In this document: positions 1 through 9,487 of the stretch, one piece after another
Position numbering within the stretch: the stretch's first letter is position 1
Layout of the letters: each line of letters opens with the position of its first letter
Assembly: GCF_019278525.1 (NCBI RefSeq)
Contig: NZ_CP058986.1
Span: 806,001 to 870,000 of the forward strand
Direction of reading: 5' to 3'
DNA from: Polaribacter sp. HaHaR_3_91
GTDB lineage: Bacteria; Bacteroidota; Bacteroidia; Flavobacteriales; Flavobacteriaceae
Length of the DNA: 64,000 nt
Notes under the pieces: model-generated
The model's input: the letters and a program-made list of their open reading frames with translations, nothing else
The model's database searches: none
Told to the model about the DNA's origin: nothing
Translations under genes and position numbers: made by a program

Positions 1-3000
1 TCTAAAGAATAGGTTGCCTTATTTAAAGTAGTAACCGGAGAACTCATATAATTATAACGGTATTTACTTGGTACTTCTGAGTTTTGATCTACAAACAATC
101 TTCCATCACCAGAAACAGTACTAGCATTTTCATGCGTCTGTATCAATTGAGCAGAAGAACCAGATAAACGAATGTCTCCGTCTAACTCTATATCATTTGT
201 AACTACTAATAATTGATCTGTTACTTTTAACTCATTTGTGTTAAGAACCTTTAATTTTCTAGCACTTAATCGATTATTTTGATGGTTGTAAGACTCATCA
301 ACTATAACATAACGAGATCTGTCTGGATAACCATTATCCCAAGTACCACCTGTATTTGTGGTAGTTTCCTTAATTCTATGTAAACCTAACAAAGTGTTAG
401 CTTCAGAATTAGAATTCTCTATTTCTGAGATTAATGGATCTAAAGAGTGTCTTTTTGTACTATTGTCTCCAGTTTCATAACCAGATTGATATGAGTTTAT
501 TGCATCATCTATAAAAACTACCCATTCACTAGAATCATAATTTTTATTAGGTGCTGTTACTTCATCTATTCTAACAAATGAAGTTTTGTCGGTAATATCA
601 GAAATTATATCATATCTATTTGCCCATGCATAATTTCCTGTAGCAGAAGAAAGTGTTATAATATCATTTGCTCCGCTGATATCAGTTAATGCGCTGTTTT
701 CTATAATTGTTGCATCACCTAAATTTGTTATTTCAGAAGTTGTATTGTTTTTAAATAGGACAGATTTACCTACTTTTAACTCAGAATCTACCACAACTTC
801 TTCAGTTGGTGTTGCTATTGCTAGTGCATCTACCTGAGCTACTGTTTGATTCTTATACAATTGAATTTTAATGGTGTTAGCAGGAATATCTTCTGAACCG
901 ATATTTGTTATTTCAATCCATCTTTCAGTGCCAAATTGATATACTTGCGTAATCATAACGTCTGCAGCTTCTGGTATGTCCCTATAATCTAGGTTACCAC
1001 TAGTTGGGTTATTTGGATCGAAATTACCATCTGTATCTCCAAAAGAGTTTTCTAAAATAGCTAATGTTGTTACTATGTTATTAGGTGCTATTCCTCCATC
1101 ATTTACTGTAAATCCGTTATTTAGAATGTCTAGGTTATCATCAAATGCATCATTTAAACCATCACCATCTGTATCTAATAATTTACCGCTTGCATCTGTT
1201 GCTAGCTCATTTTGTAAATCTCCATTTTCAGCAATATCAAGTACACCATCATTATCTGAATCTGCATCTAAGTAATCTGGAGTATCCGTTCCATCAGTAT
1301 TTTCTGGAATAAAGCCAATATTAGCGCTAAATTCATATTGGTCATCTACACCATTATTGTTGTTGTCTATTATTCCGTTGCCTACTCCAGAAGGTTTTTT
1401 ATAACCACTTGTAGATTGTCCTTCAATATTATCCGGAATACCATCATCATCAGCATCAATATCTATAAAGTTTGGTTTACCATCTGTATCTGCATCTCCT
1501 TTTAGGTAAGAGTTTGGTTTCCCATCTGCTGTTGTATTTGTTGCATCTGTATCTGGTCCGGTAATTATCAACGGATCGGTTTGAACATTATCATCAAAAC
1601 CATCGTTATTAGTATCAGTTGTTAATTTACCGTTGTTGTTAATGTTATCTACTTTACCATCTCTGTTAGCATCTGTACCACCAGCTTCAATAATATCTAC
1701 AATACCATCGTTGTCTGAATCTAGGTCTATATGATTTGGGATACCATCCTTATCAGAATCTCCTGTAATATAAGAGTCTGGTTTACCATCGTTATTATTA
1801 TCTGCTCCTGTAACTACTAAGGCATTGTTGCTATTATTGATAGTACCAACTTTTCCATCTACAGCATCATCAAAACCATCGTTATCAGTATCGTTAATTA
1901 ATGTTCCATTACTGTTGATGTTGTCTACTAAACCGTTTCCGTCTTCATCTACTCCGCCAGCTTCTATTAAATCTGGAATTCCATCATTATCGGCATCTAA
2001 GTCTAACATGTCTAATATACCATCTTGGTCTGTATCTCCGTTAGGGTAACTATTAGGTTTACCATTGTTATTTGAATCTGCTCCGGTAACTATTAATGCT
2101 TTTGCAACATTATTAGTTCCGTTAACACTTCCATCTACAGCATCATCAAAACCATCGTTATCAACGTCATTTCTTAAAGAACCATCAGAGTTAATAGTAT
2201 CTACTAATCCATTACCATCAGTATCTATTCCGCCTGCTTCTACTAAATCTGGAATTCCGTCGTTATCAGAATCTAAATCTAAGTAGTTAGGAATACCATC
2301 GTTATCTGTATCACCAGTATCATATGTATCTGGCTTACCATCGTTGTTTGCGTCTGTGCTAGCTGTAAGTATTAAAGCGTTATTACTGTTGATAGCACCG
2401 TTTACATCACCATCTACATAGTCATTAAAACCATCATTGTCTGTATCGTTAAAGTTGTCTGCAATACCATCTCCATTGGCATCTGTACCACCAGCTTCTA
2501 CAACATCTGGAATACCATCGTTATCTGAATCTAAATCTTGTGTGTCTTTAATACCATCACCATCTGTATCTGGGTTTGTAATAGCATTACCATCTGTACC
2601 ACCTGTTACATTAGCGTCGTAACGATCATCTAAACCATCACTATCTGCATCGTTTATTAAAGTACCGTTTGAGTTAATGTCATCTACTTTTCCGTTTCCG
2701 TCACCATCAATACCACCAGCTTCTACGATATCTGGGATACCATCATTATCAGAGTCTAAGTCTAGAAAATCTAATACACCGTCTTTGTCTGTATCTCCAT
2801 TAGGGTAACTATTAGGTTTACCATTACCATCTGTGTCTACTCCTGTAACAATTAATGCATTGTTTTTATTATCTGTACCATTTACATTACCATCTACAGC
2901 ATCGTCAAAACCATCGTTATCTACATCATTTATTAGCGTACCATTACTTCTAATGTTATCTATTTTTCCATCTCCGTCGGCATCAATACCTCCAGCTTCT

Positions 3001-6000
3001 GTAATATCAGTAATTCCGTCGTTATCTGAATCTAAATCTAAGTGATTAGGTATACCATCTCGGTCTGTATCTCCTGTTGTATAAGAATCGGGTTTTCCGT
3101 CATTATTAGTATCACTTCCGGTAATAACTAGTGCATTGTCTTTATTGTTAGGTGTACCAAGTTGGCCAACATCACCATCAACTAGATCATCAAAACCATC
3201 ATTATCTACATCATTTTTTAGCGTACCATCTGCATTAATATTGTCTACTTTACCGTCTCCATTAATGTCTGTACCACCAGCTTCTACGATATCTGGAATA
3301 CCATCGTTGTCTGAGTCTAAATCTCGTGTATCAGAAATACCATCTCCGTCTGAATCTGGGTTTAAAATATTATTTCCATTAGCTCCACCTGTAACATTAG
3401 CGTCATAACGATCATCTAAACCGTCTTTGTCTATATCGTTTACAAGAGTTCCATCAGTATTAATATCATCTACTTTTCCATTTCCATCTGTGTCAATACC
3501 ACCAGCTTCTACGATATCTGGAATACCATCGTTGTCTGAATCTAAATCGAAGTGATTAGGAATACCATCTCCGTCGTTATCATATACATCTGGTATACCA
3601 TCATTATTAGAGTCTGTGTAATCTGTAGTACTTCCGTCTCCTCCATTACCGTCATCATGGTTGTCTAAATAATTAGGAATACCATCTCCATCTTCATCAC
3701 CTTCGGCTAAGTTTCCTCCATTTTCAATAGTATCTGGTATACCGTCGTTATCATCATCTAAATCGATGCTGTCTGGAATACCATCATTATCATTATCCTT
3801 AATATCTCTATAATCTAAATTACCTGTATTTGGGTTATTAGGGTTGAAGTCATTATCTTCATCTCCAAAAGAGTTTTCTAGGGTAGTTAAGTTTGTTACT
3901 TTGTTGTTTGGGCTTACACCATCATTTACTGTAAATCCAGTATTAGGGTTGTCTGTGTTGTCATCAAAAGCATCATCTAAACCATCACCATCAGTATCTT
4001 TTCCTGTAAGAACATTTTGTGGGTCTCCATTTTCTGCAATATCAAGAATGGCATCATTGTCTGAATCTGGGTCTAAGTAATCTGGTATTTTATCGCCATC
4101 AGTATCTACTGGGATAAAAACGTTACCACCAACTTCATAATTATCATCAATACCATTGTTATTACTATCTGTCATACTAGTGCCAACTCCACTTGGAGTG
4201 ATATAATCTGCAGTAGTTTGTACTTCTATATTATCTGGAATACCATCATTGTCTGCATCTATGTCTAGATAATCTGGTATGCCATCTCCGTCTGTAGATG
4301 TTGGTGTATTACCTGTATCTGCACTTTGTGGAATTCCGTTAGTTGATGGTGTTGTACCAACTACTCCATCTGCCATTCCATCATTGTTGTCATCTTTACC
4401 ACCAGCTTCTATAACATCTGGAATACCATCGTTATCTGAGTCTAAATCTAAACGATTAGGGATCCCATCTCCATCTGAATCTGTATTACATAATTGTCTT
4501 ACTAGAATATCATCAATAGCTAAATCGTTTCCATATTCTGCTTTCGTGTTGTTTCTAATAACAACGGTTATATTGCTGTTATTTAATGTAGTTAAAGGTG
4601 CTTTTGTACCATAATATTTCCATGCATCTTTACTGCCTGCTTCTTCTCTAACAATGTTTCCTGTATTTACAGGAGGACCTAAAAGTACTCCGTTTTGCCA
4701 AAGTTCTATTTGTATGTTAGGTAAAACTCTAAGAGGATCATTATTAATGGTATTATCAACATCTAAATTTAAGACCCAAAAAGATACATCTAAAAGTGCA
4801 CCAGCTGTAATACCTGAAATTGTTTTCTGATAAATAACATCAAGTGTTTTACCTGCATTTACCATTAACATATTGTCGTTTGTAGGTGTTAAGCTACCAC
4901 TTGTGTGATCACCTACAGTTTGCCATTTATCATCTGCCCAACTTGCAGAGTTAGGGATGTTATTAAATACTGCGTAAAGGTCATCCTGTAAATCACGACT
5001 AGTATTATTACCACGTGGATTTCTTAATTCTAAATAGTTATAATTTGTAGACGCTCCTCCAGATAAACGAGTACTTATATTGTTTCCTATTCCAAAATCT
5101 TCATTAAGTAAAGGAGTTCCATAGATATCACAAGTGTCTTCATCAACATCTAAAATACCATCGTTATCGTCATCTAAATCACAAATATCACTAATACCAT
5201 CTCCATCTGTATCTAAGTTACCAGAAGAAGCTGCATCACAACGATTCCCTACGGTTATATCATCATTTGTAGAGTCTCCAGAATCATAATTTGTAATAAC
5301 TGTATCATTTGGACTTGTAACAGTAGCTGTTACTCCGTTTTGATAGGTTCCTAAATTTTGGTTTTCAGGTACTGCTATATCAAAGGTAATGGTTACACTT
5401 CCTTTACCATCAATATCAAAAGTACCCCAATTTAGTGTAGTGTCTCCTACTTGTGGTTTTGTTGTAGCAGTTTGTCTAGCATTGTTTAACACAACATTGG
5501 CTCCAGATACATAGGTAAAACCTGTGGGTAGAATATCTTTAGCTTTTATGCCTTTTAAATCTACATTAGTCGCATTTGTTAAAGTTATTTCGTAGGTACC
5601 GTTTTCACCAATATTAACATTAGGAGTGGTTGTTTTTTTAGTTACAACTAGACCTCCTGTTGGTATTTTTAATACAATTAAATCGAATAATATTAGGTCT
5701 CCGTTTGAACCAGCAGTTAACTCTAAGCTGGTTGAATTAGGAGTGAAGTTACTATTTACAACATCAATATCCCAAGCTCCATAAGGACTGCCATTTGTTG
5801 CATTATTACCTGGAGCAGGGTTAGATAAACCTGCTGAATTTGCCCAATCTGAAGGGAAATCATTAAATGAATTATCAGAAACTTTTAGGTATTCTCCATC
5901 AATAGCTCCGTCTCCTTGCAAAGATGCTACAGAGATGCTACCGGCTACGTTACCAGAGTAAACTTTATACTCAGAAACAGGTATTTTTATTTCTTGAATA

Positions 6001-6734
6001 TCATTTCTAAGACCAACAAAACCTTTTAAACCATCGTATACATATACCTGATTGATACCACTCTCGTCTGTTGGCGATTTATAAACCACCAACATTTGCC
6101 ATGCTCTTACATTTTCTTGAGAATAAGCACAGGCTTCTCTTAGGGCTCTATAGTCATTTGTTAATTGTACATCTGCGGTATAGGTTCCGGCAGGGTTTGG
6201 TTGTGCTAAGACCTCTGCTGTGATATCTGCTAAATATCCTTCGTACTTTGGGTTATAGGTACTAAAAGGAACCGTTTCTCTATATCCTTTATCTTTATTG
6301 ATGGTTTTTGTAGTACCATTAGGAAAAGTAATAGGAATAGATGTTTTTAAAGGAGCATAATTTGTTATACCAGTTTTATCGTGTTTTACAAGTGCAAACC
6401 ATTGTACGTATACTGCTTGTATTACAGCATCTGCTGGTAAAACTAAGTTAGCGCTTGTAGGGGCACCATCACTTTTAGAACATTGAGATGTTACACCACT
6501 ATTTCTATTATATTTAATTTCACTATTACCTATTTGTTTATAGGTAAGGTTTGCACCAGAGTATTTCTTGTAAAAACTAATGTTATCATTGGTGTCGGCA
6601 CCGGGGCCTTGCGCACTTACAGAAAAGGAAGTGTAAAATAATAATAGCGTTAGTACTGTTAAGCTTTTTAAGCTGTTCTTTAATAGGTATTGAATTTCCC
6701 CAAACTCACATACCTGAAAAGTAGTTTTTTTCAT
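1..6734 (-). CDS. Giant T9SS-type adhesin with thrombospondin type 3 repeats (3' end outside window)
   Basis: The frame stays open from an ATG at 6734 to the window edge, giving more than 2,240 residues with the C-terminus missing. It starts with MKKTTFQVCEF and a hydrophobic segment (VLTLLLFYTSFSVSAQ), read as a signal peptide with a long n-region. Next comes a domain of about 350 residues, then a DUF11-like surface repeat (TPNVNIGENGTYEITLTN, about 5630-5290). A DxDxDG-rich stretch (DTDGDGIPDxxDLDSDNDGIPD) runs from about 5215 to 1000 and is interrupted at about 5120-4500 by a jelly-roll-like insert. After it comes a lamin-tail-like segment (VMITQVYQFGTERWIEITN). Tsp3 repeats bind Ca2+ and stiffen exported adhesins. 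A T9SS sorting domain is expected beyond position 1 but is not visible. Confidence 0.9.
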   Translation of the reverse strand, partial: MKKTTFQVCEFGEIQYLLKNSLKSLTVLTLLLFYTSFSVSAQGPGADTNDNISFYKKYSGANLTYKQIGNSEIKYNRNSGVTSQCSKSDGAPTSANLVLPADAVIQAVYVQWFALVKHDKTGITNYAPLKTSIPITFPNGTTKTINKDKGYRETVPFSTYNPKYEGYLADITAEVLAQPNPAGTYTADVQLTNDYRALREACAYSQENVRAWQMLVVYKSPTDESGINQVYVYDGLKGFVGLRNDIQEIKIPVSEYKVYSGNVAGSISVASLQGDGAIDGEYLKVSDNSFNDFPSDWANSAGLSNPAPGNNATNGSPYGAWDIDVVNSNFTPNSTSLELTAGSNGDLILFDLIVLKIPTGGLVVTKKTTTPNVNIGENGTYEITLTNATNVDLKGIKAKDILPTGFTYVSGANVVLNNARQTATTKPQVGDTTLNWGTFDIDGKGSVTITFDIAVPENQNLGTYQNGVTATVTSPNDTVITNYDSGDSTNDDITVGNRCDAASSGNLDTDGDGISDICDLDDDNDGILDVDEDTCDIYGTPLLNEDFGIGNNISTRLSGGASTNYNYLELRNPRGNNTSRDLQDDLYAVFNNIPNSASWADDKWQTVGDHTSGSLTPTNDNMLMVNAGKTLDVIYQKTISGITAGALLDVSFWVLNLDVDNTINNDPLRVLPNIQIELWQNGVLLGPPVNTGNIVREEAGSKDAWKYYGTKAPLTTLNNSNITVVIRNNTKAEYGNDLAIDDILVRQLCNTDSDGDGIPNRLDLDSDNDGIPDVIEAGGKDDNNDGMADGVVGTTPSTNGIPQSADTGNTPTSTDGDGIPDYLDIDADNDGIPDNIEVQTTADYITPSGVGTSMTDSNNNGIDDNYEVGGNVFIPVDTDGDKIPDYLDPDSDNDAILDIAENGDPQNVLTGKDTDGDGLDDAFDDNTDNPNTGFTVNDGVSPNNKVTNLTTLENSFGDEDNDFNPNNPNTGNLDYRDIKDNDNDGIPDSIDLDDDNDGIPDTIENGGNLAEGDEDGDGIPNYLDNHDDGNGGDGSTTDYTDSNNDGIPDVYDNDGDGIPNHFDLDSDNDGIPDIVEAGGIDTDGNGKVDDINTDGTLVNDIDKDGLDDRYDANVTGGANGNNILNPDSDGDGISDTRDLDSDNDGIPDIVEAGGTDINGDGKVDNINADGTLKNDVDNDGFDDLVDGDVGQLGTPNNKDNALVITGSDTNNDGKPDSYTTGDTDRDGIPNHLDLDSDNDGITDITEAGGIDADGDGKIDNIRSNGTLINDVDNDGFDDAVDGNVNGTDNKNNALIVTGVDTDGNGKPNSYPNGDTDKDGVLDFLDLDSDNDGIPDIVEAGGIDGDGNGKVDDINSNGTLINDADSDGLDDRYDANVTGGTDGNAITNPDTDGDGIKDTQDLDSDNDGIPDVVEAGGTDANGDGIADNFNDTDNDGFNDYVDGDVNGAINSNNALILTASTDANNDGKPDTYDTGDTDNDGIPNYLDLDSDNDGIPDLVEAGGIDTDGNGLVDTINSDGSLRNDVDNDGFDDAVDGSVNGTNNVAKALIVTGADSNNNGKPNSYPNGDTDQDGILDMLDLDADNDGIPDLIEAGGVDEDGNGLVDNINSNGTLINDTDNDGFDDAVDGKVGTINNSNNALVVTGADNNNDGKPDSYITGDSDKDGIPNHIDLDSDNDGIVDIIEAGGTDANRDGKVDNINNNGKLTTDTNNDGFDDNVQTDPLIITGPDTDATNTTADGKPNSYLKGDADTDGKPNFIDIDADDDGIPDNIEGQSTSGYKKPSGVGNGIIDNNNNGVDDQYEFSANIGFIPENTDGTDTPDYLDADSDNDGVLDIAENGDLQNELATDASGKLLDTDGDGLNDAFDDNLDILNNGFTVNDGGIAPNNIVTTLAILENSFGDTDGNFDPNNPTSGNLDYRDIPEAADVMITQVYQFGTERWIEITNIGSEDIPANTIKIQLYKNQTVAQVDALAIATPTEEVVVDSELKVGKSVLFKNNTTSEITNLGDATIIENSALTDISGANDIITLSSATGNYAWANRYDIISDITDKTSFVRIDEVTAPNKNYDSSEWVVFIDDAINSYQSGYETGDNSTKRHSLDPLISEIENSNSEANTLLGLHRIKETTTNTGGTWDNGYPDRSRYVIVDESYNHQNNRLSARKLKVLNTNELKVTDQLLVVTNDIELDGDIRLSGSSAQLIQTHENASTVSGDGRLFVDQNSEVPSKYRYNYMSSPVTTLNKATYSL

Positions 6735-6835
6735 GGTGTTTTTGATTTAATTGTTCTTTGGGGGAGTTGTTAAAATCTTAAAATACGTTGGGGGAATACT
6801 ATAAAATCTGCTTAGGGGCGCAGTTAAGGGGAGAG

Positions 6836-6866
6836 CAAAATTAATACTAAGTTCACATATGTACAA
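6836..6866 (-). promoter_or_regulatory. Bacteroidetes-type promoter of the Tsp3 adhesin gene
   Basis: On the minus strand a TTG (6866-6864), a 20-nt spacer and TAATTTTG (6843-6836) match the Bacteroidetes primary sigma consensus TTG-N19..21-TAnnTTTG. Transcription would start near 6829, leaving a 5' leader of about 95 nt that carries two CCCCCAA motifs (near 6795 and 6765). Confidence 0.6.
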
Positions 6867-7302
6867 ATAAATCGAAAGAATTATTTAAAATGTACAACAC
6901 TAATTCTCTCTTTTTATATTTTAGAATTACATGAACGTAATATGTAGAGAAGAGCTATTATATGTCTACAAATAAGGTTTTAGCTACTTTAGATATTCAT
7001 ATAATAATCGTTGTTACAATGTGGAATAAATAACTAGACAACAATTCGGTTTTATTAGTAAGTATCTAAAAATTGTTGAGAAAATAGTGAAGAATGGTTT
7101 TAAAGAGTATATGAATGAGCTAGGTAGGAGTTTTTTTGTCCAAAAAGAGAAGCTTCAATTGAAATACATAGTAGAAGAATAGCTTAACATTTAGAATACT
7201 GTTTATAATCTCTTTTTAGTTGAAGAAATTCATAATGATTGCTTTATATTTTATGTAATTTTTAATGATTAATCATTTTTTTTATAAAAAATGCTATTTA
7301 GT
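6867..7302. other. Intergenic region without a recognisable gene
   Basis: This AT-rich stretch lies between two divergent promoters. All frames are broken by stops. The longest is a plus-strand stretch of about 50 codons at 7030-7182 without a suitable ATG. I see no RNA gene or repeat. Confidence 0.5.
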
Positions 7303-7332
7303 TTGTTTGTTTCAAATTTATCTTTAGATTTG
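7303..7332 (+). promoter_or_regulatory. Promoter of the aromatic amino acid operon leader
   Basis: TTG at 7303-7305, a 19-nt spacer and TAGATTTG at 7325-7332 match TTG-N19..21-TAnnTTTG exactly. The predicted start is near 7339, about 18 nt before the leader-peptide ATG, so the leader RNA up to the terminator is about 150 nt. Confidence 0.7.
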
Positions 7333-7356
7333 TCAGTATAAACAAAGAGAATACAA

Positions 7357-7437
7357 ATGTTAAATAATTATTTTACTCGTTTCTATTTTTACTTTTACTT
7401 TTTTAGTAAGAGAGGAGACTTTGTATCATGTTTTTAA
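7357..7437 (+). CDS. Phe/Tyr-rich leader peptide (26 aa) of the aromatic operon
   Basis: An ATG at 7357 opens a 26-codon frame ending in TAA at 7435-7437. The peptide begins MLNNYFTRFYFYFYFF and has 8 Phe and 4 Tyr out of 26 residues, with a run of seven Phe/Tyr codons at 7381-7404 after an earlier Tyr-Phe pair. It lies between a good promoter and a terminator hairpin upstream of genes for Phe and Tyr synthesis. This is the architecture of classical ribosome-mediated attenuation (as in pheL-pheA of enterobacteria). The peptide itself is presumably non-functional: the ribosome's stall on aromatic codons is the signal. Confidence 0.8.
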   Translation: MLNNYFTRFYFYFYFFSKRGDFVSCF

Positions 7438-7463
7438 GTAACATTCATATCATATAAAGTCTC
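7415..7463 (+). promoter_or_regulatory. Predicted antiterminator stem of the Phe/Tyr attenuator
   Basis: Bases 7415-7426 (GAGACTTTGTAT) pair with 7452-7463 (ATATAAAGTCTC) over 12 bp with one G-U pair. The 3' arm uses the same bases as the 5' arm of the downstream terminator (7458-7467), so the two structures exclude each other. A ribosome stalled on the aromatic run (7381-7404) leaves 7415-7426 free and favours antitermination. One that reaches the stop at 7437 covers it and lets the terminator form. Confidence 0.7.
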
Positions 7464-7488
7464 GAATTCCATTCGAGGCTTTTTTTTT
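7458..7488 (+). terminator. Attenuator terminator upstream of pheA
   Basis: AGTCTCGAAT (7458-7467), loop TCC and ATTCGAGGCT (7471-7480) form a 10-bp stem with one G-U pair, followed by eight T residues. It sits 20 nt downstream of the leader-peptide stop and 19 nt before the pheA ATG, so it can only act within the operon's leader. Confidence 0.85.
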
Positions 7489-7506
7489 GACATTATTTGT
7501 AATAAA

Positions 7507-8331
7507 ATGAATAAAATTATTGCCATACAAGGAGCTGAAGGCTCAAACCATCATAAAGTTGCACGCAACTTTTATGGAACCACTATACAATTAAAAGAAT
7601 GCATGTCTTTTGATGAGTTGGTAGCCAGTTTGCTAGACAATACCGCAGATTTGGGTATTATGGCTTTAGAGAACACCATTGCGGGGTCTATAATTCCTAA
7701 TTATGCATTAATTGATAATAATAATTTACACATAATAGATGAAGAATATTTGAATATTCATCATCATTTAATGGCTCTAAAAGGTCAGGGAATAGAAGAT
7801 ATTAAAGAAGTTTGGTCGCATCCAATGGCATTGTTACAATGTAAGGAGTTTTTTAAAAAATATCCACATATAAAGCTAGTGGAAGATGTTGACACTGCTG
7901 AGGTTGCCAAAAGAATTTCGAAAGAAAATTTAGTAGGTATTGCTGCAATTGCTCCAAAAATTGCTGCAGAAATATTTAGTTTAGAAATTCTTGAAGATGA
8001 ACTTCAAACCATAAAAGATAATTCTACACGTTTTGTAATTGTAAAAACTACTAAACCAGAAGTTAATAAAGAAGTTAATAAAGCTTCTTTAAAATTTCAG
8101 CTAAACCATAAAAGAGGAAGTCTTGCAGCAATTTTAAATGTATTGAGTGATTGCAAAATGAACTTAACCAAAATACAGTCTTTACCAGTAATAGAAACTC
8201 CATGGAAATATTCATTTTTTGTAGATGTTACTTTTGAAGAATATAGTGAGTATGAAAAAGCAAAAGCGATTATAGAAATAATGGCAGAAGAATTCAAAAT
8301 TTTAGGAGTTTATAAAAACGGTAGAAAATAG
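7507..8331 (+). CDS. pheA: Prephenate dehydratase with C-terminal ACT domain
   Basis: Converts prephenate to phenylpyruvate, the committed step to phenylalanine, in the cytoplasm. The 274 residues are typical of a monofunctional enzyme without chorismate mutase, which here is fused to the DAHP synthase three genes on. The catalytic domain spans about 4-180 and holds the NSTRF motif (172-176). The ACT domain spans about 195-270 with GSLAAIL at 204-210 and a divergent ESRP-like stretch ending in WKYSFFVD, suggesting allosteric control by Phe. The N-terminal AIQGAEGSNHH is a variant of the usual QGxxGAYS. First gene of the operon, 7 nt before the aminotransferase. Confidence 0.9.
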   Translation: MNKIIAIQGAEGSNHHKVARNFYGTTIQLKECMSFDELVASLLDNTADLGIMALENTIAGSIIPNYALIDNNNLHIIDEEYLNIHHHLMALKGQGIEDIKEVWSHPMALLQCKEFFKKYPHIKLVEDVDTAEVAKRISKENLVGIAAIAPKIAAEIFSLEILEDELQTIKDNSTRFVIVKTTKPEVNKEVNKASLKFQLNHKRGSLAAILNVLSDCKMNLTKIQSLPVIETPWKYSFFVDVTFEEYSEYEKAKAIIEIMAEEFKILGVYKNGRK

Positions 8332-8338
8332 TATAGTT

Positions 8339-9487
8339 ATGATACAACCAGCTAAAAGATTAGATACAGTGCAAGAATACTACTTCTCTAAAAAATTAAG
8401 AGAAGTTAGAGGTTTAGCAGCTGCAGGAAAACCAATTATCAATATGGGAATTGGATCTCCAGATTTGCAACCACCAACAGAAGTTTTAGAAGCAATTCAA
8501 AATAGCCTAGGTGATGCAAGTGCACATAAGTATCAATCCTATCAGGGCTTACCGGAATTAAGAAATGCAATTTCAACTTTTTATAAAAACAAGTTTTCGG
8601 TAGATTTAAATCCAGAAAACGAGATTTTACCATTGATGGGAAGTAAAGAAGGAATTATGCATATTTCTATGGCTTTTTTAAACGAAGGCGATAAAGTATT
8701 AATTCCGAATCCTGGATATCCAACTTATACTTCTGTAACTAAGTTAGTAGGAGCAGAACCTTTGTTTTATAATTTAAGTGATGCTACTAATTGGCAACCA
8801 GATTTTGAAGCTTTAGAAGCACAAGATTTAAGTGATGTAAAAATTATGTGGGTCAATTATCCGCACATGCCAACAGGAACAAATGCAACATTAGAAACGT
8901 TTGAAAAACTAGTAGCTTTTGGTAAAAAGCACCGTATTTTAATCATTAATGACAATCCATATAGTTTTATTTTAAACGATAATCCTATCAGTATTTTACA
9001 AGTAGAAGGCGCAAAAGACATTGCTTTAGAGTTAAACTCTTTAAGTAAGACTTTTAACATGGCAGGTTGGCGCGTTGGTATGTTGTTAGGAAACGCAACG
9101 TACATCAACGAAGTTTTAAAAGTGAAATCGAATATGGATTCTGGTATGTTTTACGGAATTCAAAAAGGAGCTATAGAAGCCTTACAATTATCTGATGATT
9201 GGTTTTTAGCACAAAATAAAATTTACGAAGAACGTAGAAGTTTAATTTGGCAATTAGCAGATAAGTTAGATGCAGTTTATAGTAAAAATTCAACAGGATT
9301 GTTTGTTTGGGCAAAAATACCTGAAGGAAAAAAATCTGAAGAAGTTACAGATGCAGTTTTATATGATCATGATATTTTTATTACTCCAGGAACCATTTTT
9401 GGCTCTCAAGGAGAGGGATATATTCGTTTTTCATTATGTGTAACAACAGATATAATTAAAGAAGCAATTAGCAGGTTTGATAAATAA
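8339..9487 (+). CDS. Aromatic/aspartate-type class I aminotransferase (PLP)
   Basis: A class I/II fold-type I aminotransferase of 382 residues. The PLP lysine lies in SLSKTFNMAGWRVG (Lys237), with the NDNPY motif (204-208) supplying the cofactor-binding Asp and Tyr. Its place between prephenate dehydratase and prephenate dehydrogenase suggests that it transaminates phenylpyruvate and 4-hydroxyphenylpyruvate to Phe and Tyr. That specificity is inferred from context: the family also includes aspartate and LL-diaminopimelate aminotransferases. No signal peptide, so cytoplasmic. Confidence 0.87.
   Translation: MIQPAKRLDTVQEYYFSKKLREVRGLAAAGKPIINMGIGSPDLQPPTEVLEAIQNSLGDASAHKYQSYQGLPELRNAISTFYKNKFSVDLNPENEILPLMGSKEGIMHISMAFLNEGDKVLIPNPGYPTYTSVTKLVGAEPLFYNLSDATNWQPDFEALEAQDLSDVKIMWVNYPHMPTGTNATLETFEKLVAFGKKHRILIINDNPYSFILNDNPISILQVEGAKDIALELNSLSKTFNMAGWRVGMLLGNATYINEVLKVKSNMDSGMFYGIQKGAIEALQLSDDWFLAQNKIYEERRSLIWQLADKLDAVYSKNSTGLFVWAKIPEGKKSEEVTDAVLYDHDIFITPGTIFGSQGEGYIRFSLCVTTDIIKEAISRFDK

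Noticed and set aside
1075..4614. Several plus-strand open frames rich in Ser and Pro
   Set aside because: They are antisense shadows of the DxDxDG repeats of the minus-strand adhesin; the Ser/Pro composition is the complement of Asp/Gly codons.
7030..7182. Plus-strand open stretch of 50 codons (FGFISKYLKIVEKIVKNGFK...)
   Set aside because: No start codon near its beginning, no recognisable family and stops on both sides; at most a decayed gene fragment.
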